Assembly: GCA_003153655.1 (NCBI GenBank)
Contig: PMAK01000030.1
Span: 6,440 to 14,481 of the forward strand
Origin: Phycisphaerales bacterium
Lineage (GTDB): Bacteria; Planctomycetota; Phycisphaerae; Tepidisphaerales; Tepidisphaeraceae
Reading direction: 5' to 3'
Length of the DNA stretch: 8,042 nucleotides
The position numbers and the translations under genes are program-made. Positions 1-6,152 of the stretch are shown one piece after another. The notes under the pieces were generated by a model, which saw only the letters and a program-made list of their open reading frames with translations, ran no database searches and was not told the DNA's origin. Each line of letters opens with the position of its first letter. The first letter of the stretch is position 1.

Positions 1-1119
1 GAGATCGGAATCACCGGCGAGGCTGGGAAGTTGTGTCGGGGTTGGGGAAGCGATTGGACGCGTGGTGGCCGTGGTATCGCCGGCGGTATGACGGATCTTT
101 TGGAGACGATTGGAAATGGCGATGGTGGCTTTAAGGATCGTGGAGGAATACTGAGCCTTGGCTGTCTGGTCCGTGGGATCGAGATCCAACTGGAATTTGC
201 AGATTGAAAGCCAGACGAACCAACCGTCGGCGTCATCGGGAAGTGCTTCGATGTATTTGCTGGCGAGCTGCGCAGCTTCGTCAGGATGATTGCCCAGGAG
301 CAGTTCGGAGGTAGCTCCCAGAACGAATGCAGGGTCGGCATGTGAACTGGAGCCCGAATAGAGCTTGTTGGCAAAGCCATACCAGGTAATGGAGGGTTCC
401 ACGAGCCCCATCTGGGCGAGTTGCTCGGCAAGGCGGGAGGCGACCGTCGGCTCCGCGGGATTGGCCTGCATGATTCCAAGCAACTGCTGAACGCGATCGA
501 CGGGCAACGCGTCAGCCTGCGTCATGACGTACCGCATGCGCAGAGCGTCGAGATTCACCGGATTGAGGGTCCGGGCGGTGTCGAGCATTTTGATGGCCAG
601 GGCGATCTGCGATCGCTGGATGTAAAAGCGGGCGCAGCGAAGCGCAACTTCGCTTCGGACGGCGCTCGGTATCTGCTGAATCTGGAGCAATGAGCGAAGG
701 TAGTGCAGGCGCTGGACGAGCGACTGCATCGCCGGGGTGCGGAGATAGACGTCGATCTGCTGCACCATGGCGGTTTGATCGGCGGGTTCGAGATTGAGGT
801 ATGTCTTGAGGGCGGAGATAGCGCCGCTCGTGTCGTTAAGCTCGAGATAAATGTCGGCCAAAGCGCGTGAGAAACGCGCTTCCTTGGGATTGAGGCGAAC
901 CGCGGCCTGATACAGTGCCGCGCTGAGATCGAGGGCCTTGGCGGGCAGCTTGTCCTCTCGCAGGATCTGATGCGCGAAGGTCGCGAAGTATTCGGACAAG
1001 GCGATCGAGCCGTCCGGATCGGTCGGAGCATTCGCGTCCGGCTGGTCGTCAGCCAATGCGCAGCCCATGGCCATCACAAGGATTGCCATCATTAATCCAA
1101 GCACCCATCGATTCCTCAT
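1..1119 (-). CDS. Exported TPR-like repeat protein, C-terminus beyond left edge
   Basis: The reading frame is open without a stop from the ATG at 1119 to base 1, giving 373 visible residues. The ATG at 1119 is preferred over the in-frame ATG at 1131 because GGAG (1128-1125) lies 6 bases upstream of it, while 1131 has no Shine-Dalgarno sequence. Residues 1-23 form a signal peptide: RNR, a hydrophobic core, then AMGCALA before DD. It could be cut after ALA by signal peptidase I, or at Cys20 as a lipoprotein, although the lipobox AMGC is weak. TPR-like helix pairs are visible around residues 62-113, with A-x-x-L-N-P and A-L-A-D-I-Y-L signatures, and again about 175-330 (for example an NPVNLDALRMRY stretch). 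The last 30 or so visible residues are rich in Thr and Pro, which suggests a linker to something further left. TPR folds bind proteins; the partner is unknown. It is transcribed in the same direction as the two TPR membrane genes, but 143 bases separate it from them. Confidence 0.83.
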   Translation of the reverse strand, partial: MRNRWVLGLMMAILVMAMGCALADDQPDANAPTDPDGSIALSEYFATFAHQILREDKLPAKALDLSAALYQAAVRLNPKEARFSRALADIYLELNDTSGAISALKTYLNLEPADQTAMVQQIDVYLRTPAMQSLVQRLHYLRSLLQIQQIPSAVRSEVALRCARFYIQRSQIALAIKMLDTARTLNPVNLDALRMRYVMTQADALPVDRVQQLLGIMQANPAEPTVASRLAEQLAQMGLVEPSITWYGFANKLYSGSSSHADPAFVLGATSELLLGNHPDEAAQLASKYIEALPDDADGWFVWLSICKFQLDLDPTDQTAKAQYSSTILKATIAISNRLQKIRHTAGDTTATTRPIASPTPTQLPSLAGDSDL

Positions 1120-1262
1120 CGGACTCTCCATAGGAAACAATCTTTCAACTTCGCGTTCATCTTCGTGAAGCGGCCGCGTGCGGGCAAGAGGCTGGCATTG
1201 AGTTTTGAATGTTTCGCCTTGCCGTCCCAGACCGGGGCGACACGCCCCGACGCTATTAGATA
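1120..1262. other. Intergenic region between two same-strand TPR genes
   Basis: These 143 bases hold the GC hairpin at 1233-1249 and the 5' leader of the exported TPR protein gene (minus strand). Near the leader end is GGAG at 1128-1125. I see no convincing -35/-10 pair on the minus strand; a TTGAAA is present, but nothing like a -10 box lies at the right distance. No small reading frame with a good ribosome binding site is visible. Confidence 0.5.
1233..1249 (-). terminator. GC-rich hairpin after the TPR membrane gene pair, possible terminator without a T-run
   Basis: A perfect 7-base-pair stem with a 3-base loop (CGGGGCG-ACA-CGCCCCG on the plus strand) begins 13 bases after the TAA stop of the gene ending at 1263. 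It lies between two same-direction genes. No T-rich stretch follows it in the direction of transcription, so it does not meet the usual rule for an intrinsic terminator. It could instead pause RNA polymerase, protect an mRNA 3' end, or assist Rho-dependent termination. Confidence 0.35.
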
Positions 1263-2081
1263 TTAGATCGACCCGTTCCCGCTTTGCCGAAAGACTTCTT
1301 CCAGCGCCGGTCGATCGGAAGCAATGTCCTTTGGATCGGCAAGAAGCTCGGCACGCCGGCGGAGCCAGCCTGCCAGCTCGAGACGGTCCGATTTATAGGC
1401 CGCCAGCGACAGATATGCCTGTGACCGGGCGGCATTCAGCGTGGGCATCAATTCCGACATTTGGACCTTAACACCAGCTCCCTGCAACATGGACTCCCAT
1501 GCGCCAATGCGCGAGCCGTAATCAAGTTGCAACATTTGCAGCGTAAGGGCCTCCGCAAGGTTCAGGCGCAGGCGCGATATTCGCGCCAAGGCGTCAAACG
1601 CGCTCTTGAGATCGCCCATCTGGAGCATGGAGTCAGCCAGAAGCAAAAGCGTCGTTTTGGCCAGACTCTGAAGGCTTCCAAGTTTTTGCGAAAGGACTGC
1701 CTGGCAGAGAAGAGCCGATTCGCGCCAGCGGTGCTGCGCGTGACGAAGCAGGGCCAGGTGGTGCAGGCTGAGAAGCTTGGCGCTCCGAAACAGTGAGAAG
1801 GTGCGGAGCGCGGTATCAATATGATCCTCGGCACGGTCGAATTCACCGGCCGCGATCAGCGAAGGTGAATCGGCGGCGATTCGGGTTCGCTGCATGCTGC
1901 GATAACTGAGCATGACCCACGCCGCTCCGACAATCATGAGGATGAACATTCCGTCGTCGCGTCCGAAGACGGGGCCGGCCAATACGCACGCGAGGGCCAC
2001 AATAACCAGGAGCATGCGCAGCAGAGCGGCGATAACGAGATCGCGGCGGAAGCGGGTGATGGCAATATCGACGGGAAGCAT
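1263..2081 (-). CDS. Membrane protein: two-helix TM hairpin plus TPR-like helical domain (second of a pair)
   Basis: This is a 272-residue protein with no name I recognise. An N-terminal basic stretch (RFRR, 10-13) precedes a first hydrophobic segment at about 15-37 and a second at about 45-60, followed by YRSMQRTR. By the positive-inside rule both ends lie in the cytoplasm. From about residue 75 to 265 the sequence is all helical and Leu/Ala-rich, with TPR-like spacing: an AAGEFDRAEDHIDTAL unit near 78-93, a HRWRESALLCQAVL unit, and a MGDLKSAFDAL unit. The ATG start follows the stop of the upstream gene by 2 bases and uses a GGAGG inside that gene's last codons, about 10 bases away, so translational coupling is likely. 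The helical part aligns by eye with the neighbour at 2084-2974 (an S-x-F-x-x-A...HR[WF]-x-[ED]-S pattern), suggesting tandem duplication. A scaffolding role is inferred; the partner is unknown. Confidence 0.85.
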   Translation of the reverse strand: MLPVDIAITRFRRDLVIAALLRMLLVIVALACVLAGPVFGRDDGMFILMIVGAAWVMLSYRSMQRTRIAADSPSLIAAGEFDRAEDHIDTALRTFSLFRSAKLLSLHHLALLRHAQHRWRESALLCQAVLSQKLGSLQSLAKTTLLLLADSMLQMGDLKSAFDALARISRLRLNLAEALTLQMLQLDYGSRIGAWESMLQGAGVKVQMSELMPTLNAARSQAYLSLAAYKSDRLELAGWLRRRAELLADPKDIASDRPALEEVFRQSGNGSI

Positions 2082-2083
2082 GG

Positions 2084-2974
2084 TTATACGACCTCCGCGG
2101 GCGCGATGGCTGGCAAATAGGTCTTGCCGAGGGGCGCGACTTCGGGATATCGGCGTACGAGCTCGGCCAGGGGGGCGAGCAGCGTTGCATTTTCGAAAGC
2201 GCGTTTGGCTTCGTCCGGACGATCAAGCATGTCGTAGGCGCGGGCGGCTAGGGCCCAGGCGTCGGCGAGACGATGGCCGAGCTGGCGACGCATGGCCTGG
2301 AGGCGCTGCTCGAAGATTTCAATGGCTTCCGCGGGATGCCCGGTTTTCACATCACGATAAATTTCGACCAGAGCCAGACCGGCGGATTCCATGCCACGGC
2401 TGTTGCGACGGAGTTCGGCGATTGCGCGGTCGGCATCAAGAAGGTTTTCCTCACGCAGCAACGAGAGAGCGCGGGCAAGCCGGGTGCCATGATCCGTAGC
2501 ATCATCGAGCGGGATATGCTCAAGCACGTAATCGTGAACAAGCACCGAATCCTCGAAACGGTGATATCGCGTCAGAACCATCGCCAGATAGATCAGGGCC
2601 TGGGCCCGGGAGAATGGCGAGCGGACCGGTCGGGATAGAAGCGTTTGCAGGATTAACGCAGCATCCGGCCATCGGCGAAGCTGAACGAGTTCTTCAAGAG
2701 CCGCGACGGCGGCAAATTCAGCGCGGGCCTTGCGCACGCCCATGAACGCGGCCAGAGCCATGCTGCCGATGAACGCAACCAGCCCGGCCCCGATGAACGT
2801 GGAAAGGGCTGCCTGAACTTCCGCTGTTTGGGAGGATCGACCGACATACCATGAAAGAAAGATCGCCAGCGCAAATCCCGCGATCATGAAATGCGTCCAG
2901 GAAACCCTCGGCCGTGGCTCGCTGGCTTCCAGGAGCGTGGGGACATCAAGAAAGATTGGAGCGGGCTCCGTCAT
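2084..2974 (-). CDS. Membrane protein: two-helix TM hairpin plus TPR-like helical domain (first of a pair)
   Basis: This is a 296-residue protein of unknown specific function. A polar, acidic N-terminus of about 25 residues leads to hydrophobic segments at about 29-44 and 57-79, then RKAR, which suggests that the long C-terminal part faces the cytoplasm. Residues about 85-285 are helical, with TPR-like units: LRRWPDAALILQTLL near 98-112, YHRFEDSVLVHDYVL, ENLLDADRAIAEL, GHPAEAIEIFEQRL, and finally a clear consensus-type LDRPDEAKRAFENATLLAP near 255-275. The last unit is the best match to the TPR consensus. The ATG at 2974 has no Shine-Dalgarno sequence in front of it; a -10-like TAGAAT ends 7 bases upstream. 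It lies 71 bases after ribF and 2 bases before its likely paralogue, so the pair is probably co-transcribed, with or without ribF. I infer a membrane-anchored protein-interaction role. Confidence 0.85.
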   Translation of the reverse strand: MTEPAPIFLDVPTLLEASEPRPRVSWTHFMIAGFALAIFLSWYVGRSSQTAEVQAALSTFIGAGLVAFIGSMALAAFMGVRKARAEFAAVAALEELVQLRRWPDAALILQTLLSRPVRSPFSRAQALIYLAMVLTRYHRFEDSVLVHDYVLEHIPLDDATDHGTRLARALSLLREENLLDADRAIAELRRNSRGMESAGLALVEIYRDVKTGHPAEAIEIFEQRLQAMRRQLGHRLADAWALAARAYDMLDRPDEAKRAFENATLLAPLAELVRRYPEVAPLGKTYLPAIAPAEVV

Positions 2975-2981
2975 CCAGGTA

Positions 2982-2987
2982 ATTCTA
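2982..2987 (-). promoter_or_regulatory. Possible -10 box (TAGAAT) 7 bases before ATG
   Basis: On the minus strand TAGAAT matches the sigma-70 -10 consensus at 5 of 6 positions. It is followed by the 7 bases TACCTGG and then the ATG of the TPR membrane gene at 2974. This spacing would start transcription at or next to the ATG, giving a leaderless mRNA. No good -35 box lies 16-18 bases upstream (the best I see matches 3 of 6). A gene inside an operon with ribF would not need it, so this is tentative. Confidence 0.3.
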
Positions 2988-3045
2988 GGCTAATGGGAGC
3001 GGATTGGAAGGTGGGGAATTGGGGCAGCACTTACGGTCATGTTCT

Positions 3046-4038
3046 TCATACAACTCCACCCTCTGATTCAGTTGCACACAAACTTGCGATCGGCATCGCT
3101 AAATTTTTGGCGGCAGTCGTTACAGTAACCGCGATGTCTTTGTGAATTTGCGCCATGAGCGGGTCCACGCCAATGTATATACGCTGCTCGCGTAGCCAAT
3201 CAACCAGTTCCACCGTCAACTGCTTGCCGTAGAGGTCGCCATCGAATCCTATTAGGTGAGCTTCGATCTGACGAGGGTTTTGGCCGAAGGTTGGATTCGT
3301 CCCAATACTGATTGCGGCGGGATAGGTTTTGCCATTGATCGTGCAGCGGCCGGCGTAAACCGCGTCGGCAGGGACGAGTTGATCGTCGCAGCGCAGATTG
3401 GCTGTCGGAATACCCATTTGCTTGCCACGGGAAAAACCCTTTTCCACTTGCCCGAAGAGCGCGTACGGTCGGCCAAGGCAGATGGCCGCGTCGCGGACCC
3501 GGCCATAGGCAAGCAAAAAGCGGATCACGGAACTGCTGACCGGAGTAATTTGCAAATCCAAAAGCGGAACCTGGACGGAATCAACAACGTGGAGTTTTGT
3601 TTGTGAGGTTGCCGTCCAATCGCGAAGCCTGGCGATGGTCCCCCTAGCCCCCCTGCCGAAGCGGAAGCTGGCGCCTTCCACCAAATCGGCGGCTTCCGCT
3701 TGATCGCGAAGAATTGCCCAGAAATCTTCCGCGGTCAGGCCGAGCACCTGCGGCTCGGGCGGAAGAATTACCAGGTAATCGACGCCTGCGGATTCGAGAA
3801 GAGGCTCTTTGATGGCCGGCGGCGTGAGCCTCGGAGGCGCGGCATCGGGACGAAGCACCGTCAGTGGGTGCGGCTCGAAAGTGACCAAGACGACTTTGGA
3901 GTTTTTGGCGGTGGCAAGGTCTTGGGCGGTTTGGAGGATTCGCCGGTGGCCGAGATGCAGGCCGTCAAAATTCCCTATGGAGATGACGGATTTTTTCGGA
4001 GCGATAAGCAGGCCGGGAATGCCGTGGAGGATTTGCAT
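3046..4038 (-). CDS. ribF: Bifunctional riboflavin kinase / FAD synthetase
   Basis: RibF phosphorylates riboflavin to FMN and then adenylates FMN to FAD, both with ATP, in the cytoplasm. The N-terminal nucleotidyltransferase domain (about 15-175) shows the family signatures: IGNFDGLHLGH at 21-31 (the HxGH-type ATP-binding motif), TFEPHP at 53-58, FRFGRGARG at 125-133, and a SSSVIR motif at 168-173. The riboflavin kinase domain (about 188-315) shows LGRPY at 188-192, GKQMGIPTANLR at 205-216, GTNPTF at 246-251, and IEAHL at 258-262, whose Glu259 should be the catalytic base by family analogy. At 330 residues it is slightly longer than usual; the extra length is a C-terminal tail after about 305 with no recognised motif. 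The ATG is 6 bases after the stop of the acyltransferase gene, with only a weak GGTAAG as ribosome binding site, so it probably depends on coupling to that gene. No FMN riboswitch is visible. Confidence 0.96.
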   Translation of the reverse strand: MQILHGIPGLLIAPKKSVISIGNFDGLHLGHRRILQTAQDLATAKNSKVVLVTFEPHPLTVLRPDAAPPRLTPPAIKEPLLESAGVDYLVILPPEPQVLGLTAEDFWAILRDQAEAADLVEGASFRFGRGARGTIARLRDWTATSQTKLHVVDSVQVPLLDLQITPVSSSVIRFLLAYGRVRDAAICLGRPYALFGQVEKGFSRGKQMGIPTANLRCDDQLVPADAVYAGRCTINGKTYPAAISIGTNPTFGQNPRQIEAHLIGFDGDLYGKQLTVELVDWLREQRIYIGVDPLMAQIHKDIAVTVTTAAKNLAMPIASLCATESEGGVV

Positions 4039-4044
4039 TTGCGC

Positions 4045-5202
4045 TTACCGGGCCGGCCCGGTAACCGGATCGCAACGAAAGACTCGCTGCACCATTGAGG
4101 CAAGGGAGGACCGATTTTGCCTGGGGGATTTGGAGATATCCAGAATCAGGGCGAAGAGCCAGAGGATCAGGAGCGAGAAGCCGGCGAAGAGAATTTGCCA
4201 TGCGCCCATCCATGGCCACGCGAGTGCCAATGCTCCAAGGATTTGGACAACCCAGAGATGAAGCACGTAAACCGGAAGACTCTTGCGGCCAAGTGTCTGT
4301 ACGAATGCCGAGGCGGACGTGTCGCTGATCATCGGCCAGAGCAGGTCGGTGGTGGTGATGATGGCGATGATAATGCAGAGGTATCTGAAGCCTTCGGCGG
4401 TGGAAAGCGGAACCTTCATGAATGAGACGTTGAAGCTTAGTTGGGGCATGCCCCATTGATAGCTGTATTCCATGACGAACAGAGCTGAGACAAAAACCCA
4501 CGAAACAGCGGCGATGACGAGCTTCGACTTGTTCGTCAGAGCGTTATATTTTGGCCACGCGTAACCCAGGAGAAAACCGGCGACGAAGATGGTCTGCCAG
4601 AGGACCGGGGGAAATTTGTCGTGCTGGGCTAGCGCCAGAACCCAGGGATGCCAGAGACCCCAGACGAACAACGCCACACTTGCGATGAGGATTGAGAGCC
4701 AGCCCAATCTCCGGCGGACACCTGCCAGGAGCAGGGGCGAGATGGCAATCATCATGACGTAGAACGGGAGAAGATCGCCGCCCTCTTTGAGGAGGAAGAT
4801 GTTGCGGAGAAGCACCAGCGGGTGGATGAAGCTGCCGCGGACCATGTACGCGGCGTCGGATCCATTTTGGGGTACGAGAATCGCCATCAAGACCAGAACC
4901 ATGGCGGAGAGATAATTGACGGCAAGTATGTAGAACGATCGCCGCAAAAGGCTTTTGTAGGTTTTGGCGCGGCGATTTTCGTCGAGCGCGCGGGGGAGGA
5001 AAATCACGCCGATGCTCAGCCCGGAAACAAAGATAAATCCGCCGGCCGCGAAGCGTGTATATTCGCCAAGCAATTTGCCAAGAAAATCCCCGAATTGGAC
5101 GTTTTGGTAATAGAGATGGACCAGTAGCATGTCGACGAGGCACAGCCCTCGCCAAAAATCGAGGCGTTGATCGCGGGCGGGGGATTGGCTAGAAGAGGCC
5201 AT
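4045..5202 (-). CDS. OpgC-type membrane acyltransferase (acyltransferase-3 superfamily)
   Basis: This is a polytopic inner-membrane protein of 385 residues with about ten hydrophobic segments. Near the N-terminus RDQRLDFWRGLCLVDMLLVH (10-29) matches the family pattern R-x-x-x-L-D-x-x-R-G followed by a His in the first membrane helix. FIFVSGL (56-62), a GGDLLPFYVMM block, and LGRKSLPVYVLHLW near the end fit OpgC_C/AT3 proteins, which use acyl donors to modify glycans; OpgC itself succinylates periplasmic glucans. No glucan synthase genes (opgG/opgH) are nearby, so the substrate is unknown. The frame can extend to a TTG at 5295, but those 31 extra residues are polar and unlike the family, and would overrun the divergent promoter region; ATG 5202 is therefore chosen. 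No Shine-Dalgarno sequence precedes it; a TATTAT box ends 7 bases upstream. A DUF1624-type acetyltransferase is the main alternative. Confidence 0.85.
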   Translation of the reverse strand: MASSSQSPARDQRLDFWRGLCLVDMLLVHLYYQNVQFGDFLGKLLGEYTRFAAGGFIFVSGLSIGVIFLPRALDENRRAKTYKSLLRRSFYILAVNYLSAMVLVLMAILVPQNGSDAAYMVRGSFIHPLVLLRNIFLLKEGGDLLPFYVMMIAISPLLLAGVRRRLGWLSILIASVALFVWGLWHPWVLALAQHDKFPPVLWQTIFVAGFLLGYAWPKYNALTNKSKLVIAAVSWVFVSALFVMEYSYQWGMPQLSFNVSFMKVPLSTAEGFRYLCIIIAIITTTDLLWPMISDTSASAFVQTLGRKSLPVYVLHLWVVQILGALALAWPWMGAWQILFAGFSLLILWLFALILDISKSPRQNRSSLASMVQRVFRCDPVTGPAR

Positions 5203-5310
5203 CAATGGAATAATAGGAGCGGACTGATGGTCCAGACTCGTGTCGCGGTGGTTGATTGGGAGTGTACTCAAGTATTCCAAGCCTAGCAAGTTCAAGCCCT
5301 GGGAGGACTA
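5203..5310. promoter_or_regulatory. Divergent intergenic region between acyltransferase and hydrolase genes
   Basis: These 108 bases separate two divergently read genes and must hold both promoters. On the minus strand a TATTAT box lies next to the acyltransferase start. On the plus strand a TTGATT at 5252-5257 could be a -35 box, but nothing close to TATAAT lies 16-18 bases downstream; TATTCC at 5273-5278 is 15 bases away and matches only the first three positions. GGGAGG at 5301-5306 is the ribosome binding site of the hydrolase. I see no clear operator palindrome. Confidence 0.5.
5210..5215 (-). promoter_or_regulatory. Possible -10 box (TATTAT) 7 bases before ATG
   Basis: On the minus strand TATTAT matches the -10 consensus at 5 of 6 positions and is followed by TCCATTG and the acyltransferase ATG at 5202. 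The distance places the expected transcription start at about the first base of the ATG, consistent with a leaderless mRNA and with the missing Shine-Dalgarno sequence. No good -35 box is seen. Here a promoter is needed, because the gene is the first of its strand after a divergent gap, so this call is stronger than the similar one at 2982-2987. Confidence 0.42.
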
Positions 5311-6102
5311 ATGATTCGGTGGCTAAATGTACTTTTTTTTCTGCTTCTGCCGGCCCTTTCTTATGGAGAGATCGTGAAGACGCCCATTCAATATCGGCAA
5401 GGGAATACGGACCTTGAGGGATTACTCGTGTACGACAACAGCATCCAGACGCCGAGGCCCGGCGTGCTGGTCTTTCCGGAATGGTGGGGACTGAATGACT
5501 TCCCCAAGCAACAGGCCGAAAACCTCGCGCGAATGGGCTATGTCGCCTTCGCGGCGGATATGTACGGCGCAAATGTCACGACCGATAGTGCCGAGGAAGC
5601 AACAAAGCTAAGTGGAGCGGTGAAAGGAGATTTGGATCTCCTTCGCGCCCGCGCGCAAGCAGCCCTGGATGTCCTCGCAAAGGACCCGCACGTCGATCGT
5701 AGCCATCTCGCGGCAATCGGCTATTGCTTTGGCGGCACCGTGGCGCTCGAACTGGCCCGCAGCGGAGCGGACCTGGCTGCCGTGGTATCCTTTCATGGCG
5801 GTTTGAGCACGGACCGGCCCGGCGATGCCAAGAATATCAAGGGTAAGGTCCTAGTATGTACGGGCGGCGAAGACGCATTCGTGCCGCCGGCACAGGTTGC
5901 GGCTTTTGAGGATGAGATGAAGGCAGCCCATGTGGATTACCAGGTGATCGTCTATGGGGGGGCCCATCATGCCTTTACCAACCCGGCAGCGGATTCGCAT
6001 CATATTCCCAACATCGCCTATAATGCCGACGCGGCACGGCGGTCCTGGGCGGCTATGGGGACGTTTTTTGACGAAATATTCGGTTCCGGGCGTCGTCCAT
6101 AG
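5311..6102 (+). CDS. Exported dienelactone hydrolase family protein
   Basis: This is an alpha/beta hydrolase of 263 residues. Residues 1-19 form a signal peptide (MIRW, hydrophobic LFFLLLPAL core, likely cut after SYG), so the enzyme should act outside the cytoplasm, whereas classical dienelactone hydrolases are cytosolic. The mature part of about 244 residues is close to the family's usual length. The dienelactone hydrolase signatures are present: EWWGLND at 57-63 with the family Glu57, the nucleophile elbow GYCFGG with Cys139, Asp188 in GGEDAFVPP, and His220 in GAHHAF, giving a complete Cys-Asp-His triad. The reaction is hydrolysis of an ester or lactone; the real substrate cannot be read from sequence. 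The ATG is supported by GGGAGG 4 bases upstream (5301-5306). The gene carries a T8 run (5333-5340) in the signal peptide and a G7 run (5956-5962) just before the catalytic His. Confidence 0.93.
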   Translation: MIRWLNVLFFLLLPALSYGEIVKTPIQYRQGNTDLEGLLVYDNSIQTPRPGVLVFPEWWGLNDFPKQQAENLARMGYVAFAADMYGANVTTDSAEEATKLSGAVKGDLDLLRARAQAALDVLAKDPHVDRSHLAAIGYCFGGTVALELARSGADLAAVVSFHGGLSTDRPGDAKNIKGKVLVCTGGEDAFVPPAQVAAFEDEMKAAHVDYQVIVYGGAHHAFTNPAADSHHIPNIAYNADAARRSWAAMGTFFDEIFGSGRRP

Positions 6103-6116
6103 AGGTGGACAGCGTC

Positions 6117-6122
6117 TATAAT
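6117..6122 (+). promoter_or_regulatory. -10 box TATAAT upstream of gspF/pilC
   Basis: An exact TATAAT lies in the 50-base gap between the hydrolase and the GspF/PilC gene, with an A-rich stretch just after it. The expected start near 6129 would give a leader of about 24 bases that contains the GGAG ribosome binding site (6142-6145). The -35 region is not recognisable, so the box may be a coincidence in a locally AT-rich gap. If real, it gives the secretion genes their own promoter, independent of the hydrolase. Confidence 0.45.
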
Positions 6123-6152
6123 TAAAACAAACCGAGCCAGCGGAGTTTCTCT

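Noticed and set aside
555..1031. 158-residue reading frame on the minus strand, offset from the TPR protein frame
   Set aside because: It lies wholly inside the TPR protein gene, is rich in Arg, Ser and Pro as expected for an out-of-frame reading of GC-rich coding DNA, and shows no motif.
1149..1170. Imperfect inverted repeat in the leader of the exported TPR gene
   Set aside because: The 7-base stem has an A-C mismatch in the RNA of the relevant (minus) strand and an 8-base loop; too weak to call a regulatory structure.
1255..1268. Two tandem copies of ATTAGAT over the stop codon of the gene ending at 1263
   Set aside because: Only two copies of seven bases; expected by chance and not supported by other copies nearby.
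3965..4501. 178-residue minus-strand frame overlapping ribF and the acyltransferase gene
   Set aside because: His- and Arg-rich out-of-frame reading; both overlapped genes have strong family motifs in their own frames.
4544..5155. 203-residue minus-strand frame inside the acyltransferase gene
   Set aside because: Arg/Pro-rich shadow frame with no hydrophobic or family pattern.
4045..5295. Longer version of the acyltransferase gene starting at a TTG (5295)
   Set aside because: The first 31 residues are polar and unlike the family, the TTG has no ribosome binding site, and the extension would cover the divergent promoter region. ATG 5202 fits the family start better.
6099..6119. Possible terminator hairpin (ATAGA...TCTAT) after the hydrolase gene
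   Set aside because: Only a 5-base AT-rich stem with an 11-base loop and no T-run; it also overlaps the better-supported TATAAT box.
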